A stretch of DNA of 64,000 bases, taken from Bog-473 sp963828505. GTDB taxonomy: Bacteria > Actinomycetota > Acidimicrobiia > Acidimicrobiales > RAAP-2. This document shows positions 1 to 9,361 of the stretch, piece after piece. Each line of letters starts with the position of its first letter. The stretch's first letter is position 1. Where the stretch lies: positions 186,001 through 250,000 of the forward strand of contig CAWHFM010000021.1 of the NCBI GenBank assembly GCA_963828505.1, written 5' to 3'. The translations under genes and the position numbers were made by a program. Under the pieces are notes generated by a model, which saw only the letters and a list, made by a program, of their open reading frames with translations, searched no databases and was not told the DNA's origin.

Positions 1-351
1 CCAGGTGCTTTCAGCCATTGCCTCGCGGTGATCGAACGCGCAACCTCACCTGCGTTCTCCCTCGAATTTGACAGCTACGCCGTTCGCTACGCGGCCGAGG
101 GTCTGCCCGTATTCAGACCTCAGGAGATCTCTCCGCACTACCCGTGGTCGATCGCCTGGCACGACGGCCGAGTGCCTCAGGCTACGGCCGACTTTCTGGA
201 GATCGCTCCGGACACGGGGACAGCACATGCCTGGCGTGACTTCGACATCGTTTCAAAAGGACACCCGTGGTTACCACCTGATGATCCGGTGGCGCTGGAG
301 CTCGGCATTCCGCAGCTGATCGATGAGGTGGGTGTCCCGAGCAGCCAGTGA
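1..351 (+). CDS. C-terminal part of a probable LysR-type regulator (runs off left edge)
   Basis: The reading frame is open from base 1 and stops at 351, so only about 116 C-terminal residues are present. The stretch with PHYPWSIAWHDGRVP followed by ATADFLEIA resembles the end of a LysR effector-binding domain, where a hydrophobic strand with a Trp and a basic residue leads into the last helix. The DNA-binding N-terminus would lie left of the window. The stop comes about 85 bases before IS1182 copy A, so the IS does not cut the gene. The family call is by pattern only and could be wrong. Confidence 0.45.
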   Translation, partial: PGAFSHCLAVIERATSPAFSLEFDSYAVRYAAEGLPVFRPQEISPHYPWSIAWHDGRVPQATADFLEIAPDTGTAHAWRDFDIVSKGHPWLPPDDPVALELGIPQLIDEVGVPSSQ

Positions 352-439
352 ACGCTTGCAGCACGCCATCGCCCGGCCGGCTTCCTGGTGGTGTTCGCCG
401 CCGTGAATGACGGCGAACATTCGACTCTGGTGCGTCTAG

Positions 440-2141
440 GAGCGTGGGTCGGAATCGACCAATGGCTCCGGACTGACGCCTCTGAACAGTGTCCGGTACT
501 CCCGGACAGGCAATGGCGCGGAACCGGCGGCCGACAAGCCCGTTGAGTGAGTGGTCGGTGCCGCAGAGACGCCTTTCGGGCCTTCCTATGCGGTTGCCCG
601 GGCCAGCTTTCGCAGGTTGTGGCAGAGCGAGTGCAGGGCCCACTCACCTTGGGCACCTTGGAGGCCGCGCAGACGGAGGAAGCCAGCGCTTTGTCGGACC
701 TTCGTCTGGCCGAAGACCGGCTCGACGATGGCCTTGCGTCTGGCGTAATCGGCCCGTCCCGCCTTGGTGCGCAGTCGGCGTGCCATCTTCTCTTTGACGG
801 TGGCGTCTTTTGGGATGGGACCTCTCGGTGCGTCTGGCACCCGTTCGTGGTGCTTGATGCGCCCGGTGGCGATCAAGACGTCGACGCCGGCGTCAGTGGC
901 GTCGTTCACGTTCTTCTCGGAGAAGTAGCCGGCGTCGGTGATGAACGTGTCGGGGTTCTCGTCGATGCCCGCTGCGCCGAGGTTGGCCTCGGTGGCCTCG
1001 ATCATCTCCACCAGTTGCTGAACGTCGGTGGCCTGGTTGGTCACCGAGTGGGCCACGATGACCTGAGCTTCTTCGTCGACCACGGCCTGAGCGTTGAAGG
1101 CGTAGGCGAAGCCATCGGTCGTCTTCATCATCCGTGACTCGGGGTCGGTGAAGTTGCGCTGAGCTCGCGCCGACGGTGTCGCGCCCTCGGCCGCGGTGGC
1201 ACCGGCGGCTTGGACCTCTTCCTCGCTGACACCGCTTTCGGTGGCCTTTTCCTGGGCCTTTTGCGCTGCCCTCTCCCTCGCCTCGGCCTCGATGGACTCC
1301 TTGGCGGCGCGCAGCTTGGCCAGGCGACGCTCCTTGGTCGCCAGCTCTGCTGGGACCTCGTCACCCCGCTTGTCCTCGCCGAACGCGGCGTCTTCGGCCG
1401 CGTCGGCAGCCTCGGCCTCGGCCAACATGGCCGCCACTTCAGCTTCAAGCTCTTCGATGCGCGGTCCCATCGGGTCATAGCTCATGGCCTTGTGCTTCGA
1501 CGCCGACGCCCGCAGCTTGGTGCCGTCGAGGGCGACGCGGCCGAGGCGCACCAGCCCGGCTTCGGCGCACAGGGCCAGCACCTGGACGAAGAGGGCGTCG
1601 ATGGCGTCGAGGTGGCGGCGCCGAAAGCGAGAGATCGAGCGGTAGTCCGGAGCCGCGTTCGCACTGAGCCAGCGGAAGGCCACGTCGACATGGCAACGCC
1701 GTTCCATCTCCCGCGAGCTGGTGACCCCGCTCGAGTAGGCGAAGAGCAAGAGCTTGAGCATCATGGCGGGGTCATAGGGCGGAGCGCCCGAGGCCTCCGT
1801 GTAGGAGTCGTAGATGCAGTCCAGGTCGAGCATGTTCTCGACCACCTCGGAAATGAAGCGGGCCTCGTGGTTCTCGGGCAGCCAGTCGTCGAGGGAGGGC
1901 GGGAGGAGGAAGGACTGGGACTGGTCGTAGTGGCGGAAGCGCTTGTTGACCCCGGCCGGGAGCTTGTCGGGGGGCCTGACCGCCTCCCCTTCCACCTCGA
2001 AGAGCTTGTCGCCGACCCGATCATCTGCCATGAGCAAATTCTTGCAAACCCCCAGCAGAATCGCGAATCGAAGGTCAGCCCTCACTACCACGGGAGGCGA
2101 ATCAGCCGGTTGGCGTCATTGGCAGGTTCTGACCCACGCTC
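440..2141 (-). mobile_element. IS1182-family insertion sequence, copy A
   Basis: The element is bounded by matching terminal inverted repeats that begin GAGCGTGGGTC and read inward from both ends. CTAG sits just outside each end (436-439 and 2142-2145), consistent with a 4-bp palindromic target duplication. It carries one transposase gene. A second copy at 53540-55241 differs by one base (748 A versus 53848 G), which is silent in the transposase. Near identity shows recent spread, and the two copies lie in the same orientation 53.1 kb apart. Confidence 0.93.
586..2031 (-). CDS. IS1182-family DDE transposase (copy A)
   Basis: This is a DDE transposase of about 481 residues. The N-terminal domain (RFRHYDQSQ, LPENHEARFISEVVE) is typical of IS1182. 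The first catalytic Asp is in VALDGTKL, the second in FITDAGYFSE and the Glu in AIVEPVFGQ. Between the first two lies a charged Ala/Glu-rich helical insert of about 100 residues. I chose the start at MADDRVGD; an in-frame start 20 codons upstream (2091) also exists. All catalytic motifs are present and the frame is unbroken, so the enzyme is probably active. Confidence 0.93.
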   Translation of the reverse strand: MADDRVGDKLFEVEGEAVRPPDKLPAGVNKRFRHYDQSQSFLLPPSLDDWLPENHEARFISEVVENMLDLDCIYDSYTEASGAPPYDPAMMLKLLLFAYSSGVTSSREMERRCHVDVAFRWLSANAAPDYRSISRFRRRHLDAIDALFVQVLALCAEAGLVRLGRVALDGTKLRASASKHKAMSYDPMGPRIEELEAEVAAMLAEAEAADAAEDAAFGEDKRGDEVPAELATKERRLAKLRAAKESIEAEARERAAQKAQEKATESGVSEEEVQAAGATAAEGATPSARAQRNFTDPESRMMKTTDGFAYAFNAQAVVDEEAQVIVAHSVTNQATDVQQLVEMIEATEANLGAAGIDENPDTFITDAGYFSEKNVNDATDAGVDVLIATGRIKHHERVPDAPRGPIPKDATVKEKMARRLRTKAGRADYARRKAIVEPVFGQTKVRQSAGFLRLRGLQGAQGEWALHSLCHNLRKLARATA

Positions 2142-2220
2142 CTAGGCGGTGTTGCTGGGATCATCTTTGTCGCCGAGCGGACCCTGGGTCGACGGCCGTC
2201 CTGAGGGACGCCACTTACGT

Positions 2221-2245
2221 GCTCGTCGAGCCGACCTCGACGAGC
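2221..2245. repeat. Perfect inverted repeat (10-bp arms), terminator-like
   Basis: GCTCGTCGAG and its exact reverse complement are separated by 5 bases. The hairpin lies just past the end of the broken membrane-protein gene that reads toward it on the minus strand, so it could be a factor-independent terminator. There is no clear T-tract, so the role is uncertain. Confidence 0.4.
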
Positions 2246-2403
2246 CGACGCAGCTCAGCCCGCCCCGGCAGTCGCGCGACCGGTTCGTTGGTATTCCGTA
2301 CGCCTGCGATCTCGGGCGACCCCTTTGGGTCGCGTTCGCCGGCGGGCGGGCACGTTCGACGCCCGGTGGACGTTGGGAGCGAGGCAGGGCGAGGGCACCG
2401 AAG

Positions 2404-3090
2404 GCCGGGCAATCACCGCGCCGGGGCCGACCGATGACCGACACGGCGGCGGCGGCCACGGACACGGTGAGGACGGTCCACACACGGTGTCCGACGAAAG
2501 CCCGCTCCCGGTCGTCGGGAAGGTACTCAGCGGACGTGTCACCTCCGGTAGGAAAATGGACGCCGTCAGGATCAGCACGACGATGGCGGGGGCCAGCCCG
2601 CCCGGCTCACCGATGCGCGTGCGCGCCACACTCGCCACGGCGAATCCCAACATCACACTTCTGGCGAGCGCCAGCCGATCGCCGGCCACGGCAACGCCAA
2701 CCAGCGCAACGCACAAGCCAGCATCAGCACCGCGCCGGCGGCGAGCGGGGCCAGCAACACCAGGGACCGGATCGCTGCGCGACGGAAGGGTCCGGTCGGT
2801 GTCCCGTCTACGAGCAGGCTGGCCGGTTCGTCGAGGACCAACGCCGCCGCAGAGGCGAACAGCGTGAAAGCGATCCGAAACAGCACGCTGGCGGCCGCGG
2901 GGAGAGCGACGCCACAGCCGCCAACCACGACCGCCGCACCGCTGAACCCGGTGGACGCAGGGCAGGCGCCGGCCCGCAGCGATGACCGGATCATCATGCG
3001 TGGACAGCCTGGGAACCTGGGAAACCCGTCGCCGACGGCCAGCACGACCCGAACCCGAGCCTCCGCGAGTGCCGATCGGATCCGGCACAC
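2404..3090 (-). pseudogene. Frameshifted multi-pass membrane protein gene
   Basis: Hydrophobic, membrane-like protein sequence runs on the minus strand but moves between three frames. The first frame holds an N-terminal hydrophobic segment (VLFRIAFTLFASAAALVL) and a second one (SLVLLAPLAAGAVLMLACAL). A shift near 2660 leads to APAIVVLILTASIFLPE, and another near 2480 leads to VWTVLTVSVAAAAVSVIG. Together these look like one small protein of about four transmembrane segments with at least two frameshifts. No family could be assigned. It is divergent from the DUF4126-like gene, and a start near 2998 would leave about 100 bases for promoters. Confidence 0.5.
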
Positions 3091-3105
3091 GTACCATATT
3101 TGCTA

Positions 3106-3621
3106 ATGACTACGGAGGCCTCCCCCCTTCCCTCTAGGCCGGAAGCGTTGGCCGGCGCGGTACTCATCGGTGGAGCGACGGGGCTACGTTCCCAGATGGG
3201 CATGGCTGTCTTGCTCAATGGCACGCACCGGGTACCGCTCCCCGCTTTCCTCCGCCACCGCGCGGTCCGGCCGATTGCGGTTGCTGCCGCCCTCGGAGAG
3301 CTCGTGTTGGACAAGCTTCCATCGACCCCGGCGCGTACCGAGGCTCGGGGTCTCGTGCCGCGCATCGCCCTTGGTGGTCTCTCAGCCGGCCTGCTTGCCC
3401 GAAACGCAGGGGCACCAGCCACGCCATCCGCGGTTGTTGGCGGCGGAACCGCCGTCGCCGCGGCGTTCGCCGGCGTGGCTGTGCGGGGAGCCCTTGCGAA
3501 GCGGGTGCCGCCTGTAGGGGCGGCACTCTTCGAAGACGTCGTCGCGTTGGTTCTCGCCGTCGTGGCGTCGCACCTCACGCCGAAATCATCTGTGGATGAG
3601 GTGCCGACGGACCGCGTCTGA
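3106..3621 (+). CDS. DUF4126-family membrane protein
   Basis: This 171-residue hydrophobic protein is rich in Ala, Gly and Leu, with several likely membrane segments. The sequence GGATGLRSQMGMAV near the N-terminus and LGELVLDKLPSTP in the middle match the DUF4126 family of small integral membrane proteins of unknown function. The LDKLP motif before an Arg-rich loop is typical. I took the ATG at 3106 rather than the TTG at 3100. The gene is complete and stands alone between a broken divergent gene and an ISL3 element. Confidence 0.7.
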   Translation: MTTEASPLPSRPEALAGAVLIGGATGLRSQMGMAVLLNGTHRVPLPAFLRHRAVRPIAVAAALGELVLDKLPSTPARTEARGLVPRIALGGLSAGLLARNAGAPATPSAVVGGGTAVAAAFAGVAVRGALAKRVPPVGAALFEDVVALVLAVVASHLTPKSSVDEVPTDRV

Positions 3622-3661
3622 CCGAAACCTCTGATCTTCGAGAAGCAACACTTCCAAAATT

Positions 3662-5071
3662 GGGGTCTTGTGACGCTGTCGTGGGTGCCTGAGCTGGTCT
3701 GACCTATCCATCCGCGGCGACACGCCGCCTCCTTCCTACGGTTTCTGGCTGCTGAAGCTGGAAATCGAAGAGGAGGACGGCGTGCGCGATCGAAGCGTAC
3801 TGAGAAAGCTGTTGGGTCTATGCGTCTCGAGCGTGGTGGTCGTGGGGCGCGAGCTCGTCGAGGGATGCGAGGGAGGTCGGGACCGTCTCGACGTCTGGGT
3901 CCGCACCAAGGTCGGCCTGAAGGGCCGTTGCGGCAAGTGCGGGGTCGCGTCCGCGTGGTTCGACAACGGCGGCGGGGAGCGCCGGTGGCGCCACGTCGAC
4001 GTGTGCTTCGCCACCGGCGAGCTCGTGGCCGAGGCCCCCCGGGTGAGCTGTCCCGAGCACGGGGTGACCGTCGCCGCGGTTCCCTGGGCCCGCCACGACA
4101 GTTGGTTCACCGCGGCCTTCGAGGACCTGGTGGTCTTCGATGCCATCGTCTCGTCCAAGCTCGCCGCGGCCCGCCGCTATGGCGTGTCGTGGCGGGCGGT
4201 CGACCACATGTGCGTGCGCGTCGCCACCGAAGCGCTCGGACGCGTCGACCTGCTCGACGGTCTGGTCGCCATCGCCATCGACGAGGTCAAGTACAAGAAG
4301 GGGCAGCGCTATCTCACGGTCGTCTGTGACCACCTGAGCGGCCGGGTGATCTGGGCCGCCAAGGGCAGGACCAAGGCGGTCGTCGGGGAGTTCTTCGACG
4401 CCTTGGGCGACGAACGGGCCCAGAACCTCGCCTTCGTGACCTGCGACGGGGCCGAGTGGATCCGCGCCGTGGTGAGCGAGCGGGCACCGGGGGCGATCAT
4501 CTGCCTCGACACCTTTCACCTGATCGGCTGGGCCACCAAGGCCCTCGACGAGGTGCGCCGAGCCGAGTGGAACACGCTGCGGCGAAACGGCGGGGCCGCC
4601 GCGGCCAAGGAGTTCAAGGGACTGCGCTGGATGCTCATGCGCAACTGGGAGAACCTCTCACCCAAGCAGAAGGGGACGATCCGCGACCTCGAGCGGGCCA
4701 ACAAGCGCAGCTTTCGGGGATGGCAGCTGAAGGAGGAACTGCGCGACATCATGTCGATGCCGCTCATCGCCGCCAAGCGGGCCCTCGACGACTGGCTGTC
4801 CTACGCGTCGCGCTCGCGCCTCGACCCCTTCGTGAAGCTGGCCCGCACGATCCGCAAGTACAGAGATTCCATCGAGGCGACGATCGAATGGAAACTGACC
4901 AACGGGATCTCCGAATCCAACAACGCCGCCATCGGACGGATCCGATCCGCTGCTCGGGGCTTCCACGATCCCGAGAGCTTCATCACCATGATCATGCTGG
5001 ACCGAGCCGGCATTGCCCCTCAGCTGCCATGGGCGACCATGTCATGACCCACGAATCCGGCAGAAGACCCC
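3662..5071 (+). mobile_element. ISL3-family insertion sequence
   Basis: The ends form an imperfect inverted repeat of about 25 bp: GGGGTCTTgTGaCG at the left and, read inward, GGGGTCTTcTGcCG at the right, both followed by CGTGGGT. AAAATT occurs immediately outside both ends, which may be part of the roughly 8-bp duplication usual for ISL3. The single transposase gene fills most of the element and is intact. Confidence 0.85.
3782..5047 (+). CDS. ISL3-family transposase
   Basis: The protein has 421 residues. The N-terminal zinc-binding domain has CGKCGVAS followed by CPEHGVT. The catalytic core has IDEVKYKKG (first Asp), VTCDGAEWI (second Asp) with the nearby CLDTFHLI, and the C-terminal NGISESNNAAIGRIR carrying the catalytic Glu. 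Length and motif order fit ISL3. The start at 3782 is a GTG. It is intact and flanked by matching IS ends, so it may be functional. Confidence 0.93.
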   Translation: MRDRSVLRKLLGLCVSSVVVVGRELVEGCEGGRDRLDVWVRTKVGLKGRCGKCGVASAWFDNGGGERRWRHVDVCFATGELVAEAPRVSCPEHGVTVAAVPWARHDSWFTAAFEDLVVFDAIVSSKLAAARRYGVSWRAVDHMCVRVATEALGRVDLLDGLVAIAIDEVKYKKGQRYLTVVCDHLSGRVIWAAKGRTKAVVGEFFDALGDERAQNLAFVTCDGAEWIRAVVSERAPGAIICLDTFHLIGWATKALDEVRRAEWNTLRRNGGAAAAKEFKGLRWMLMRNWENLSPKQKGTIRDLERANKRSFRGWQLKEELRDIMSMPLIAAKRALDDWLSYASRSRLDPFVKLARTIRKYRDSIEATIEWKLTNGISESNNAAIGRIRSAARGFHDPESFITMIMLDRAGIAPQLPWATMS

Positions 5072-5454
5072 GAAAATTGGTTGCGCCGACCTAAATAACT
5101 TCAAAGCTCGTCAAGGTAGATGAATAACCCTTCTCAGCGATCTCCGCGACGCCACCACTTCGCTGCAGCTGACTGGATGAACGGTCCGCGGACCTCACCA
5201 CGACGGAGTTCCAGTCACGCGTTCTCCCGCCGGCAAACGAAAGAGCCAGATCGCACGTTGACACTGTGTGTGCATCCGATTCGCTGAGCATGGAATCTCA
5301 CGCCCACGTCTTGTTTTGTTGCTGATTCGCTGGCCGTGACGAGGGTACCGGTAGCTGAATCGAAGTGGACAAGATAAACGGGACCAATCCCGTACGGCTG
5401 GTTCGGGCCGAACGACACGGGACCCCCCGCTCCGGGCAGCACCACATTTCTTAG

Positions 5455-6483
5455 TACGTGTTTGGAAACCAGGTGCCGGCATGGGAGCAGCTGAAGACGT
5501 AGCTCGCTGTCGTCGACAGCACTTCGGCGAGGAAAAGTTCTCAAAATCGCGCGTGACCAGCGCGTTTCGTCGCGCGCGGTGCTCGCGATTTCCTCTCGGT
5601 TGCGCTGCACTGGTGTGCGTGGCGCAGGGCCGCAGGTATCCGACCGATCTGACTGATCGCCAGTGGGCGATGCTGGAGCCCTTGTTGCCCAAGACGGCGC
5701 CGGTCGCACCCGGCGGACGGCCCCTGCTCCATTCCAAGCGTGAGATCGTCAACGCCATCTTGTACCTGACCCGCGCCGGGTGCGCCTGGCGCATGATGCC
5801 CAAGGACCTCCCGCATTGGCGGACCGTCTACGGCTACTTCGTCGACTGGCGCGACGACGGGACACTCGATCTCATCCATGACACTTTGCGTGAGGAACTG
5901 CGCAAGAAGACCGAGAAGCCCGACGGCACGAAGAGGAAGGCCGAACCCAGTGCCGGGATTCGATTCGCAGTCCTTGCGTGGGGCCGACACCGTCGGAAAG
6001 GACACTCGCGGCTATGACGCCGGGAAGAAAGTACAGGGAAGAAAGCGCCATATCGTGACCGACACGCTCGGGTTGTTGCTCGTCGTGGTGGTGACCGCCG
6101 CCTCGGTGCAAGATCGCGACGGCGGCGTCGACGCGCTCAAGGCGGCGCACGGCTGGTATCCCCGGCTGCGTCACGTCTTCGCCGACGGCGGCTATGCCGG
6201 TGGACTCGTCGTGCGGGCCCGGCGCTACTGGACGATGACCCTCGAGATCGTCTCCAAACCCAAGGACCAACGCGGCTTTGCCATCCTGCCTCGGCGCTGG
6301 GTGGTCGAGCGCACGTTGGCCTGGCTCATGCGCTGGCGCCGACTGGTACGCGACTACGAGCGGCTGCCCGAGACGCACGAGGCGTTCGTCAAGTGGGCGA
6401 TGATCGGACTGATGCTCAATCGCCTTGCACGCCCACCAGGTCGGCGGCCGTGGGCTCCGCCGTGACACGGGTTACCAAACACG
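5455..6483 (+). mobile_element. IS5-family insertion sequence, copy 1
   Basis: The element is flanked by direct TTCTTAG repeats (5448-5454 and 6484-6490). The tips are inverted copies of CGTGTTTGG followed by WAACC. It interrupts the substrate-binding-protein pseudogene. A second, 5'-truncated copy lies at 29588-30131. Comparing the two shows that copy 1 has lost two bases inside the transposase gene. Confidence 0.82.
5613..6465 (+). pseudogene. IS5-family transposase, frameshifted at the first catalytic Asp
   Basis: The N-terminal half (RRYPTDLTDRQWAMLEPLLP, CAWRMMPKDLPHWRTVYGYF) is in one frame and the C-terminal half (RGYDAGKKVQGRKRH, VFADGGYAGG, VVERTLAWLMRWRR) in another. In the second copy the junction reads ATTATCGATTCG, encoding IIDSQS with the first catalytic Asp. 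Copy 1 reads ATTCGATTCG, two bases shorter, so that Asp is lost from the C-terminal frame. Many IS5 relatives use programmed frameshifting, but here the other copy shows a deletion instead. The start is a GTG near 5613. Confidence 0.83.
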
Positions 6484-7160
6484 TTCTTAGAGATTCGCCA
6501 GCCTTGGAGAAGGTGGCAGTGTTCAACGGCTTCCCGGCTGCATTCGCGATGTCAACGAAGCGCCATTGCCTGACAAGCGTTGACCGGAGAGACCCAGGTC
6601 GTTGTGCTGCCAATCGCAGACGCCCCGATTGGACTGGCTATAGCGTCGTCAGATACGCCTTTTTGATGATGTGGATGCAACTCTGCACATCCGCGTCGTT
6701 CCATGTTGCCGCATACGAAGGTGTCGCCTCGGCTGATACAAGACCTTTTAGGTACAGCGGGTCGTGGTCCTTATTACTCGTAAATCCGCTCAGCACAGCC
6801 TCATTGGTGACTACGAGCTCGGGCGCATAGGTGCTTTGGTTTCCCTGCAGGCCTTCGGGCCAAATCGCGCCGGCCTGACCGACGGCGGCGACCAGGTTCA
6901 CACCGGCGTTTTGGAATTTCAGAGCGATTGAGCCGACGAGTTGCGTCGAGGCCGTTGTGTCACCCGGAGGCGCAGAATCAATTGCTGTCTGAAGAACTTC
7001 TACGTGGTTCTCTTGCCGGCGTTCGATTCGAGCAGCGACGTCTCCATCCAACTTCAGACGAGTTACGAGGCGACCATGCGGGAGCGGAATTTCGGGTCGC
7101 ACCTGCTACCAGATTCGGTGGCGATCTGTACGCGTGCGGCTGAGCGGCGCGATCCGCTCT

Positions 7161-7305
7161 GAGCCGGCGGGTCACGTCCTCGGACAGAGCTCGTGGGCGC
7201 CGCGGATCGGCACTCGCGTCCATTCGGCCGGTTCACGCAACGCCAAGCGAATGGCGCACGTTCTCTTTTGGCGACGATCACGTTCCTAGGCGAACGACAG
7301 GCCAT
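7161..7305 (-). repeat. Dispersed repeat, copy A
   Basis: This is one of five related stretches in the window (also near 21.3, 29.0, 44.0 and 58.0 kb). Shared blocks in order are CGGACAGAGCTCGTGGG, AAGCGAATGGCGC and GGCGACGATCACGTTCC followed by GCGAACGACAGG. This copy lacks the tRNA-like end. No gene is visible in it. The 450 bases after it, up to 7759, hold nothing I can identify. Confidence 0.7.
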
Positions 7306-7759
7306 CTTCGACCGTGACGTAGCGATCCTTGTTGACCGACCAACGACGGAACGTCAACGTTCTGTCCGCCTACGGTCGGTGGACGAACTGTCGGATCACG
7401 CCTGCCTAGCCCTCAAAGGGGTAGTCGACTATCACGTTGGCAAGGTGTGGGTTGTTGTCCACCTGTCTTATCCTCGATCCACCGATCCACACCGAGCACA
7501 GTGCCCTCAGGAAGAACCGTCGTCCAAACGGCCCTGGCTCCTGGAAGCAATGTCCCGCGCCGCTCAGGCCTGCTGAACGTCCCGCCGTTCAATGGAACGA
7601 TCCGCCAAAGTCCAACGGAGATCTGGCCAACGCCCTCGGGTCGCCGACGCTCGCTTCCAAGCGGTAGATCAGGTTGAGACGTGGATCGGGAAGACGACTG
7701 TTCACGACATCACTTCTGATTCGGTCTTGTTTCCTGGCCTCGGCCATGTCGGAAGACAA

Positions 7760-8395
7760 TCAGGCTCCCGCGACGAGGGACAGCGCCTCTGCAGAGCCGA
7801 CCACAAGATCATGAAGATCGCCGCCCACCTCGAGTCGGCTCGACTGTTCGACCCCGCCGATCCTCATCGGCTCAAAGCCCGCCGTTCGGATCAACTTCTC
7901 GACTTCATCGCTCCCATGCTCGTCCTCGGACACGTAGAACAGAACCGCGGCCTCGGGCGACCGGTGGCTCGAGGACTCGAAGAGGCCGGCCGACATGGTG
8001 CCGAACGCAATGGCAAGGCGCGTCCCGATCGGCAACCACCCAGCAACAACTTGGCCCGATGACTGCCCATCCGGTAGGAGTCGCACGACCTTGCCTCGTG
8101 CGTCGAGTCCGACCGGATTGCTCGGAACGACCAGAGACGTGTCTCCCAGCGCGTCGGCGATCTCGTCGATGACGTCCTTCAACACGGAAAACCGCAGCGC
8201 GAGGACGACGGCATCGGCTCCCTGCAAAGCACTCCGGTTGTCGAGCGCGACGACCGCCGCACCGCCGATTGCCCCGGCCAGCTTTCGCGCCGACTCCTTG
8301 TCGGCGCTCGAGAGTTGGAGGGCCTCGCCACCGGCAGCAAGCTGACGAGCGATGGCCGATCCGATGCCTCCGGTGCCGATGATCGCCGTGGTCAT
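7760..8395 (-). CDS. NADP-binding oxidoreductase of the F420-dependent NADP reductase (NpdG/Fno-like) type
   Basis: The protein has 211 residues and opens with a Rossmann motif, AIIGTGGIGSAIARQLAAGG. Next come LQLSSADKESA, where the second strand and NADP 2'-phosphate loop would be, and VVLALRFSVLKDVI and VVPSNPVG, typical of the NADP-reductase/coenzyme F420 family. It lacks a separate C-terminal dimerisation domain of ProC type. It is the last gene of a minus-strand run after the double VOC protein, with a 28-base gap, so co-transcription is likely. Whether it uses F420 or another partner cannot be told from sequence. Confidence 0.75.
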   Translation of the reverse strand: MTTAIIGTGGIGSAIARQLAAGGEALQLSSADKESARKLAGAIGGAAVVALDNRSALQGADAVVLALRFSVLKDVIDEIADALGDTSLVVPSNPVGLDARGKVVRLLPDGQSSGQVVAGWLPIGTRLAIAFGTMSAGLFESSSHRSPEAAVLFYVSEDEHGSDEVEKLIRTAGFEPMRIGGVEQSSRLEVGGDLHDLVVGSAEALSLVAGA

Positions 8396-8423
8396 GATGG
8401 AGACCTCCGCCCGGTCAGGAAGC

Positions 8424-9335
8424 TCACTCCGACTTGCTCGATGGCCATTGATCGGGGAACCAATCTCCCCCCGCGTCCGTCGTTTGTCCCACTTCGATCA
8501 GATGACCATCGGGATCGCGGATATAACAACGGATTTCGTACTGGTGCTGCTTCGGTGGCGTCAGGAATTCCGCACCGCGCGCGCTCCACTCGGAGTACAC
8601 AGCGTGCATGTCCGTCACTCGTATATTGAGGAAACTGCTGACCCGGTTGAGATCGGCGGGCGTCTCAAGGGTGACCTCCGGCTTGTCATCGGTCGGCCCT
8701 CCGCCGACGTTGATGATGATCCAACTGTTCGACAGTTGGACATACGTGAGCCCTCCGGGTCCGGAGAACGCATCCCTGCCCCCGAGCACATCGGCATAGA
8801 AGCGGCGAGAGCGCTCCACATCGTCCGATACGATGAATTGGGCCAGCACGATTCCTTCCGGGGGCGTGGGGCCTTCGTCGGCGGGCGCACTCGATGGCCA
8901 GTGATCGGGCACCCAGTCCCCCTGTGGGTCGGTGGTCTGCCCCACTTCGATCAGGTGACCATCGGGATCACGGATATAGCAACGGATCTCGTACTGGTGC
9001 TGCTTCGGAGGCGTCAGGAACTGAGCACCCCGCTCGCTCCATTCGGAGTACACCGTCTCTATGTCCTTGACCCGGATGTTGACGAAGCTGCTCACCCGAT
9101 TTGGGTCGCCGGGCGTCTCCAGGGTGACCTCTGGCTTGTCGTCGGTCGGGCCTCCGCCGGCATTGATGACGATCCAACTATTGGACAGTGCGACGTTGGT
9201 CGGCCCTCCGGGGCTGGAGAAGGCGACCCGGCCCCCAAGGACTTCGGTGTAGAAGCGCCGGGAGCGCTCGACGTCGTCCGACACGATGAAATGTGTGAGC
9301 AGGATTTCCTCTTGCGGCGGTGGGACCTCGGCCAT
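8424..9335 (-). CDS. Two-domain VOC (glyoxalase/dioxygenase-fold) protein, internal tandem duplication
   Basis: The protein has 303 residues. Two near-identical VOC domains each begin (L)xQ/HFIVSDDVERSRRFY and end YIRDPDGHLIEVGQTTD, joined by a short Pro/Ser linker near residues 145-160. Each domain carries the Glu of LIEVGQ. A His near the start of domain 1 (LLTHFIVSDD) is replaced by Gln in domain 2 (VLAQFIVSDD), which would alter metal binding if this position is a ligand. The DNA also shows the duplication, so it looks recent. It probably belongs to the same operon as the flavin oxidoreductase upstream. The substrate is unknown. Confidence 0.88.
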   Translation of the reverse strand: MAEVPPPQEEILLTHFIVSDDVERSRRFYTEVLGGRVAFSSPGGPTNVALSNSWIVINAGGGPTDDKPEVTLETPGDPNRVSSFVNIRVKDIETVYSEWSERGAQFLTPPKQHQYEIRCYIRDPDGHLIEVGQTTDPQGDWVPDHWPSSAPADEGPTPPEGIVLAQFIVSDDVERSRRFYADVLGGRDAFSGPGGLTYVQLSNSWIIINVGGGPTDDKPEVTLETPADLNRVSSFLNIRVTDMHAVYSEWSARGAEFLTPPKQHQYEIRCYIRDPDGHLIEVGQTTDAGGDWFPDQWPSSKSE

Positions 9336-9361
9336 CGGCTACCTCCTGTGGTCTTCCACGG

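Larger units (their letters stand above)
5215..7102 (-). pseudogene. Periplasmic (branched-chain amino-acid type) substrate-binding protein, broken and IS-interrupted
   Basis: Three minus-strand segments belong to one gene. The 5' part (7102-6640) has GSIALKFQNAGVNL and ELVVTNEAVLSG. A middle part has VDIANAAGKPLNTATFSKAG. The 3' part (5454-5215) has VSFGPNQPYGIGPVYLVHF. These resemble type I periplasmic binding proteins of ABC importers. Two frameshifts lie between 6660 and 6560. An IS5-type element sits at 5455-6483. Removing it with one copy of the 7-bp TTCTTAG repeat rejoins the frame exactly (SLR-NVVLPG). The N-terminus with its signal peptide is missing. Confidence 0.7.

Noticed and set aside
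2149..2985. Long plus-strand open frame (about 278 codons) opposite the broken membrane gene
   Set aside because: The translation is Arg/Pro/Ser-rich with no motif, a usual shadow in GC-rich DNA, while the minus strand shows real hydrophobic segments.
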